64,000 nucleotides of DNA, from contig NZ_OCPC01000006.1 in assembly GCF_900220985.1 (NCBI RefSeq), positions 265,256 to 329,255 on the forward strand, in the 5' to 3' direction. The position numbers were made by a program, and so were the translations under genes. This document shows positions 59,835-64,000 of this stretch, piece after piece. The notes under the pieces were generated by a model that did no database searches, was not told where the DNA came from, and worked only from the letters and a program-made list of their open reading frames with translations. The stretch is from Parahoeflea halophila. GTDB taxonomy: Bacteria > Pseudomonadota > Alphaproteobacteria > Rhizobiales > Rhizobiaceae. Numbering within the stretch: position 1 is the first letter of the stretch; each line of letters opens with the position of its first letter.

Positions 59835-61334
59835 TCAGCCCATGGTCGGGATGGAGAATTCCGCCCCTTCCTTGATACCGGAAGGCCAGCGCGCGGTCAC
59901 CGTCTTGGTGCGGGTGTAGAAGCGGAAAGCATCCGGACCGTGCTGGTTGAGATCGCCGAAGCCGGATTTCTTCCAGCCGCCGAACGTGTGGTAGGCCAGC
60001 GGCACCGGGATCGGCACATTGACGCCAACCATGCCGATATTGATCCGGCTGACGAAATCACGCGCGGTGTCGCCATCGCGTGTGTAGATTGCGGTGCCGT
60101 TGCCGTATTCGTGCTCCATCGGATAGCGCAAGGCTTCCGCATAGGTTGGCGCCCGAACCACGGAGAGCACCGGACCGAAGATTTCCTGGGTGTAGATGTC
60201 CATGTCGCGAGTGACATTGTCGAACAGGCAGCCGCCGACGAAGTAGCCGTTTTCATAGCCCTGCATCGAGAAATTGCGGCCATCGACCACGAGCTTGGCG
60301 CCCTGCTCGACGCCGGAATTGACGAGCCCCAGCACCCGGTCCCGTGCCTCACGCGTGACCAGCGGACCGAAATCCACGTCATCGCCATCGGTATAGGGCC
60401 CGATCTTCAGCGCCTCGACGCGGGGCGCCAGCTTCTCGATCAATAGATCTGCGGTCTTCTCACCGACCGGCACGGCCACCGAGATTGCCATGCAGCGTTC
60501 GCCCGCCGCCCCGTAACCGGCACCGACCAGCGCATCGACGGCCTGGTCCATGTCGGCATCGGGCATGATGATCATGTGGTTCTTTGCGCCGCCGAAACAC
60601 TGTACCCGCTTGCCGTTGGCGCAACCCCGGCTGTAGATGTATTCGGCGATCGGGGTCGAGCCGACGAAGCCGATGGCCGTGATCTCGGGATGATCGAGGA
60701 TGGCATCGACCGCGCCCTTGTCGCCGTTGACGACATTGAGAATGCCGTCCGGCGCACCGGCTTCACTCATCAGTTCGGCCAGCATCAGCGGCACCGAAGG
60801 ATCACGCTCGGATGGTTTGAGAATGAAGGCGTTGCCGGCCGCAATTGCCGGGCAGAACTTCCACATCGGGATCATCGCCGGAAAATTGAACGGCGTAATG
60901 CCGGCCACCACGCCGAGCGGCTGGCGCAGCGAATACATGTCGATGCCTGGGCCTGCGCCCTCGGTGAATTCACCCTTGAGCAGATGCGGCGCGCCGAAGC
61001 AGAATTCAGCCACTTCGAGGCCGCGAATGATGTCACCCTTGGCGTCGGGAATGGTTTTGCCGTGTTCGCGCGACAGCGCCTCGGCAAGCTTGTCCATATC
61101 CCGGTGCAGAAGTTCGACGAACTTCATCAGCACCCGGGCGCGCTTCTGCGGGTTGGTTGCAGCCCAGCCGACCTGGGCCTTGGCGGCAACCGTCACGGCT
61201 TCTGCCAGTTCCTCGTTCGAGGCCAGCGGCACCCTGGCCTGAACTTCGCCGGTAGCCGGGTTCATGACGTCGGCAAAACGTCCCGATTTGCCCTTGACGT
61301 GCTCGCCGCCGATGAAATGAGTGAGTTCCTGCAT
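59835..61334 (-). CDS. mmsA: Methylmalonate-semialdehyde dehydrogenase (acylating)
   Basis: 499 aa. Aldehyde dehydrogenase with the MMSDH-specific ITPFNFPAMIPMWKFCPAIAAGNAFILKPSERDPSVPLMLAELM and the active-site region GAGYGAAGERCMAISVAV (catalytic Cys). Also VQCFGGAKNHMIIMPDADM in place of the usual Glu-motif, as in MMSDH. Produces propionyl-CoA from methylmalonate semialdehyde. First gene of the valine operon. Confidence 0.96.
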   Translation of the reverse strand: MQELTHFIGGEHVKGKSGRFADVMNPATGEVQARVPLASNEELAEAVTVAAKAQVGWAATNPQKRARVLMKFVELLHRDMDKLAEALSREHGKTIPDAKGDIIRGLEVAEFCFGAPHLLKGEFTEGAGPGIDMYSLRQPLGVVAGITPFNFPAMIPMWKFCPAIAAGNAFILKPSERDPSVPLMLAELMSEAGAPDGILNVVNGDKGAVDAILDHPEITAIGFVGSTPIAEYIYSRGCANGKRVQCFGGAKNHMIIMPDADMDQAVDALVGAGYGAAGERCMAISVAVPVGEKTADLLIEKLAPRVEALKIGPYTDGDDVDFGPLVTREARDRVLGLVNSGVEQGAKLVVDGRNFSMQGYENGYFVGGCLFDNVTRDMDIYTQEIFGPVLSVVRAPTYAEALRYPMEHEYGNGTAIYTRDGDTARDFVSRINIGMVGVNVPIPVPLAYHTFGGWKKSGFGDLNQHGPDAFRFYTRTKTVTARWPSGIKEGAEFSIPTMG

Positions 61335-61447
61335 GGTCCTGCCTCCGGGATGGTTGCGTTGACCCCACTGTGCGCTAACCGATCTTGATGTTCAATCTGC
61401 CTGAACGCTCAACCGATGTGCGCGAACTGTAGCCTTCAAGGCGGCAG

Positions 61448-62224
61448 TCACGATGCGCTCAGGCCGCCATCGACCTGCAGGGTCTGACCGGTGACGAAAC
61501 TCGAGGCGGGGTCGGCAAGGTAAATCAAGCCGTTGATCACCTCGTCGACTTCCGCCAGCCGCCGCATCGGGATGGCCTGCACCAGCGAGGCTTCGGCGGC
61601 ATCGCGGTTGTCGCCGGCCTTGTCGAGAAAATCCGTCGCCATCGGTGTCCGCGCAAAGGACGGGCACAGGGCGTTGACCCGCACCCCGCGCCGGGCATAT
61701 TCGATCGCCGCTGACCTGGTCAGCCCCACCACGCCGTGTTTGGCCGCTGCGTAGATCGACAGCATCGGCGCCGCCACAACACCGGCCACCGAGGCGACAT
61801 TGACGATCGCCCCACTCTCCCCGGTCTCGCGAAACCGTTGTTCCATCACCGGCAATTGCGCCCGCATGGCGTAGAACACGCCCATAAGATCCACCTCAAT
61901 GATCTTTTTGGCCACATCGACCGGCGTTTTCGGCAAGGGCATCATGTCATGCGCGATACCGGCATTGTTGACGGCGATGTCGAGCCGTCCGAATGTGGAC
62001 AAGGCTTGCTCCACAAGCCGTTCGGAGACGGCTGGATCGGACACGTCCCCACTCAGCATGGCCGTGTTTCCGCCGAGCTCTTCAGTCAGCGCCTCCAGAC
62101 GGTCGGCGCCGAGATCACTCAAGACCACACTGGCGCCGGCCTTGGAAAAATACCGAGCTGCGGCTGCGCCAAAACCTCCGGTCGCCCCGGTAAGAAGAAC
62201 CACCCGTCCTTTAAAATCCGCCAT
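61448..62224 (-). CDS. Short-chain dehydrogenase/reductase
   Basis: 258 aa. Cofactor site LLTGATGGFGAAAARYF, NNAG motif DIAVNNAGIAHDM, catalytic VASVAGVV...SIYAAAKHGVVGLTRSAA (Ser, Tyr, Lys) and a closing PASSFVTGQTLQVDGGLSAS. Starts 2 bp after the phosphotransferase-like stop. Probably a hydroxyacyl or alcohol dehydrogenase in fatty or branched acyl metabolism. Confidence 0.9.
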   Translation of the reverse strand: MADFKGRVVLLTGATGGFGAAAARYFSKAGASVVLSDLGADRLEALTEELGGNTAMLSGDVSDPAVSERLVEQALSTFGRLDIAVNNAGIAHDMMPLPKTPVDVAKKIIEVDLMGVFYAMRAQLPVMEQRFRETGESGAIVNVASVAGVVAAPMLSIYAAAKHGVVGLTRSAAIEYARRGVRVNALCPSFARTPMATDFLDKAGDNRDAAEASLVQAIPMRRLAEVDEVINGLIYLADPASSFVTGQTLQVDGGLSAS

Positions 62225-62226
62225 CT

Positions 62227-63252
62227 CTATGCCTTTCCCGACATGATGCTGTTGGCCATTGATGCCAGTTGCGGCACAGCCTTGCCGATTTCATGGGCGC
62301 GCTCGGGATTGGAGGCGTTGCCATCGATCGCACGCTTGTAAACCCCCTGCAGGATCGCTGCGAGACGGAAGAAGGAGAATGACAGGCAGAAGGTCCAGTT
62401 GTTGACGGCAATACCGCTGCGTTCGGAATAGCGCGCCACATAGTCGGCCTCGCTCGGTATTCCAAGTTCCTCGCGGTCGAGGCCACCCAACCCGCGAAAG
62501 CCGCTCTTGTGCGGAAGCCGCCACTGCATGCACTGGTAGGAAAGATCTGCCAGCGGATGACCCAGTGTCGACAGTTCCCAATCGATCAGTGCCCGCACTT
62601 CTTCGCCGTGGGGTGCAAAGATCATGTTGTCGAGCCGGTAGTCGCCATGCACCACCGAGACCAGTCCGTCGTCATCGGGCAGATTGTCCCAGAGCCACTC
62701 CATCAGTCGCTCCATATCCGGCAGTTCTTCGGTTTTCGAGGCGATGTATTGCTCGCTCCAGCGCCGGATCTGGCGGGCAAAGTAATTTCCCGAGCGGCCG
62801 AAATCGGCCAGTCCGGCAGCTTCCGGATCGACACTGTGAAGCCGTGCCAGCACATCGTTCATGCCGTCATAGATCGCGGCGCGCTCCTGCTTGTTGACCT
62901 CAGGAAGGGCCGGGTCCCAGAAGATCCGGCCTTCGATGAGTTCCATGACGAAATACATCCGGCCGATCGCACTGTCTTCGCCCGACAATCCGTAGACCTT
63001 GGGCACCGGAACATTGTTTTTGGCAAGCGCCTTCATCACCCGGTATTCGCGGTCAACCTGGTGCGCGGATTTCAACAGGGTTCCGGGTGGCTTGGCCCGC
63101 AGCACGTACTTGCCGCTGTCGGCCTCCACCCGGTAGGTCGGGTTGGACTGGCCGGTGTTGAACTTTTCCACCGCGTGCAACCCGGAAAAGCCGGGCACAA
63201 GTTCGTGCAGCTCATCGGCCAGGGCGTCCATGTCGAAAGGTTGGTCTTCCAT
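62227..63252 (-). CDS. APH-family phosphotransferase (ACAD10/11-like)
   Basis: 341 aa from the ATG with AAGGA eight bases upstream. EKFNTGQSNPTYRVEADSGKYVLRAKPPG, VHGDYRLDNMIFAPHGEEVRALIDWELSTLGHPLADLSYQCM (Brenner-type HGD...N and IDWE metal motif) and SEADYVARYSERSGIAVNNW are typical of the acyl-CoA-dehydrogenase-associated kinase-like family. It probably phosphorylates a hydroxyacyl-CoA so that a dehydrogenase can remove it; that role is by analogy with ACAD10/11. Confidence 0.88.
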   Translation of the reverse strand: MEDQPFDMDALADELHELVPGFSGLHAVEKFNTGQSNPTYRVEADSGKYVLRAKPPGTLLKSAHQVDREYRVMKALAKNNVPVPKVYGLSGEDSAIGRMYFVMELIEGRIFWDPALPEVNKQERAAIYDGMNDVLARLHSVDPEAAGLADFGRSGNYFARQIRRWSEQYIASKTEELPDMERLMEWLWDNLPDDDGLVSVVHGDYRLDNMIFAPHGEEVRALIDWELSTLGHPLADLSYQCMQWRLPHKSGFRGLGGLDREELGIPSEADYVARYSERSGIAVNNWTFCLSFSFFRLAAILQGVYKRAIDGNASNPERAHEIGKAVPQLASMANSIMSGKA

Positions 63253-63253
63253 G

Positions 63254-64000
63254 TCAGGCATCCTTGAACAGGCGGATATCGTGCTGCACCGACAGCCCGC
63301 CATCAATGGGGAGAATGGCGCCGGTGATATAGGATCCGGCACGGCTGCAGAGATAGAGCGTGGCGCCCGCCACGTCGTCCGGCGCGCCGATACGGCCGAG
63401 CGGCACCCCGGCGCCGACCCTCTCCACCTGTTCGTCCTTCGCCGTGGCAAAGGCCGTCATGCGGCTCTGGAAGGGGCCAGGCGCAAACGCGTTGACAGTA
63501 ATCCGCCTTGACGCCAGTTCCTCCGCCAGGATGCGTGTCAGGTGATGCACCGCAGCCTTCGAGGCCGAATAGGAATAGGCACCGTCAGCCGCCGGCTGGG
63601 TTCCCATCACCGAACCGAGATTGATGATCCGCGCCGGATCGGCGTCGCTCGCCGCCTTGAGCAGCAACGGCGTCAGGTCGCGGGTCAGCGTAAACAGCCC
63701 GGCCACATTGACAGACATTACCTTCGACCAGGCCGCGTGCGGAAACTCCTCGTAAGGTGCTCCCCACGAGACGCCGGCATTGTTGACCAGGATGTGCAGC
63801 TTGTCGATGCGCGCCTGCACCTCCTGCACCAGCGCGACGACACCGTCGGCGGTGCCCACGTCTCCTGCAAATCCCTCGGCTTTTCCCGGCGCGCTGAGCG
63901 CGTTGATTTCCTCTGCCACGCGGACGCAATCCTCGCCCTTGCGCGATGCGATCAGCACTCGCGCACCCGCCTGGACCAGGGCCGTGGCGATCATCCGGCC
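63254..64000 (-). CDS. Short-chain dehydrogenase/reductase, 5' end cut by the window
   Basis: Partial: the glycine-rich NAD motif lies beyond base 64000, and the frame is open to the edge. Visible are ILVNNAGVSWG, catalytic LGSVMGTQ...GAYSYSASKAAVHHLTRILA (Ser, Tyr, Lys) and ITGAILPIDGGLSV. Its stop is directly followed by the phosphotransferase start, forming an SDR-APH-SDR operon. Confidence 0.88.
   Translation of the reverse strand, partial: GRMIATALVQAGARVLIASRKGEDCVRVAEEINALSAPGKAEGFAGDVGTADGVVALVQEVQARIDKLHILVNNAGVSWGAPYEEFPHAAWSKVMSVNVAGLFTLTRDLTPLLLKAASDADPARIINLGSVMGTQPAADGAYSYSASKAAVHHLTRILAEELASRRITVNAFAPGPFQSRMTAFATAKDEQVERVGAGVPLGRIGAPDDVAGATLYLCSRAGSYITGAILPIDGGLSVQHDIRLFKDA

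Overview
The window (64 kb, GC-rich) looks like a chromosome segment of an alphaproteobacterium of the order Hyphomicrobiales (Rhizobiales), Hoeflea/Phyllobacteriaceae-like. The evidence is the hemP-hmuSTUV heme-uptake arrangement, a compact homogentisate cluster with a DUF2783 gene, a complete valine-catabolism operon and the codon usage. The genus is an inference from gene content, not a search.

Layout. 1-1.75 kb: end of an EamA exporter and a CcdA-type protein. 1.75-23.0 kb: a 21.2-kb phage-like element integrated in a tRNA-Lys(TTT) gene, bounded by a 45-bp direct repeat (1785-1829 and 22945-22989). 23.6-25.9 kb: a YetF/DUF421 membrane protein and an ArnT-like glycosyltransferase. 26-28.5 kb: an FAD monooxygenase and an OYE-family reductase. 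28.6-38.3 kb: a heme acquisition locus, with hmuV-U-T-S-hemP on the minus strand and, divergently, a TonB-dependent receptor, a small periplasmic protein, ExbB, two ExbD, TonB and a heme-oxygenase-like monooxygenase. 38.7 kb: PilZ. 39-47.2 kb: a divergent catabolic locus (creatininase-like and RidA; ABC transporter, cytosine-deaminase-like amidohydrolase, FAD oxidase and two flavodoxin-fold reductases). 47.2-53.2 kb: a homogentisate pathway operon (hmgA, FAH-like, MBL protein, FAD hydroxylase, DUF2783, maiA). 53.3-56.6 kb: a HEAT-like gene broken by an amber stop, and a chemoreceptor. 56.7-64 kb: valine catabolism (mmsA, isobutyryl-CoA dehydrogenase, HIBYL-CoA hydrolase, mmsB) and an SDR-phosphotransferase-SDR set.

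The element. Nearly everything runs leftward. From the right: integrase, two AlpA-like regulators, a Toprim primase, a DUF3987 helicase-like protein, an iteron-rich putative origin, a run of small genes, an FII-like connector, terminase small and large subunits, portal, a gpW-like connector and a tape-measure protein. I find no major capsid protein, maturation protease, tail tube, baseplate, fibre or lysis gene, although the ORFs are tightly packed and intact. It is therefore either a deletion derivative or a satellite that borrows a helper's shell. Its left arm carries AT-rich cargo.

The most striking cargo is a three-gene leftward operon (4468-6034). It has a 38-aa ORF, a 417-aa protein whose N-terminus reads like a proteasome beta/HslV subunit (Thr1, Asp17 and Lys33 in exact register if the initiator Met is removed), and a 62-aa protein overlapping it by 4 bp. 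I regard this as the best candidate for an undescribed system here. Other features of the element are six CAATGCACG motifs at its two ends (probable integrase arm sites), a shared promoter/operator block in front of two operons, and Rho-independent terminators sitting just upstream of several start codons.
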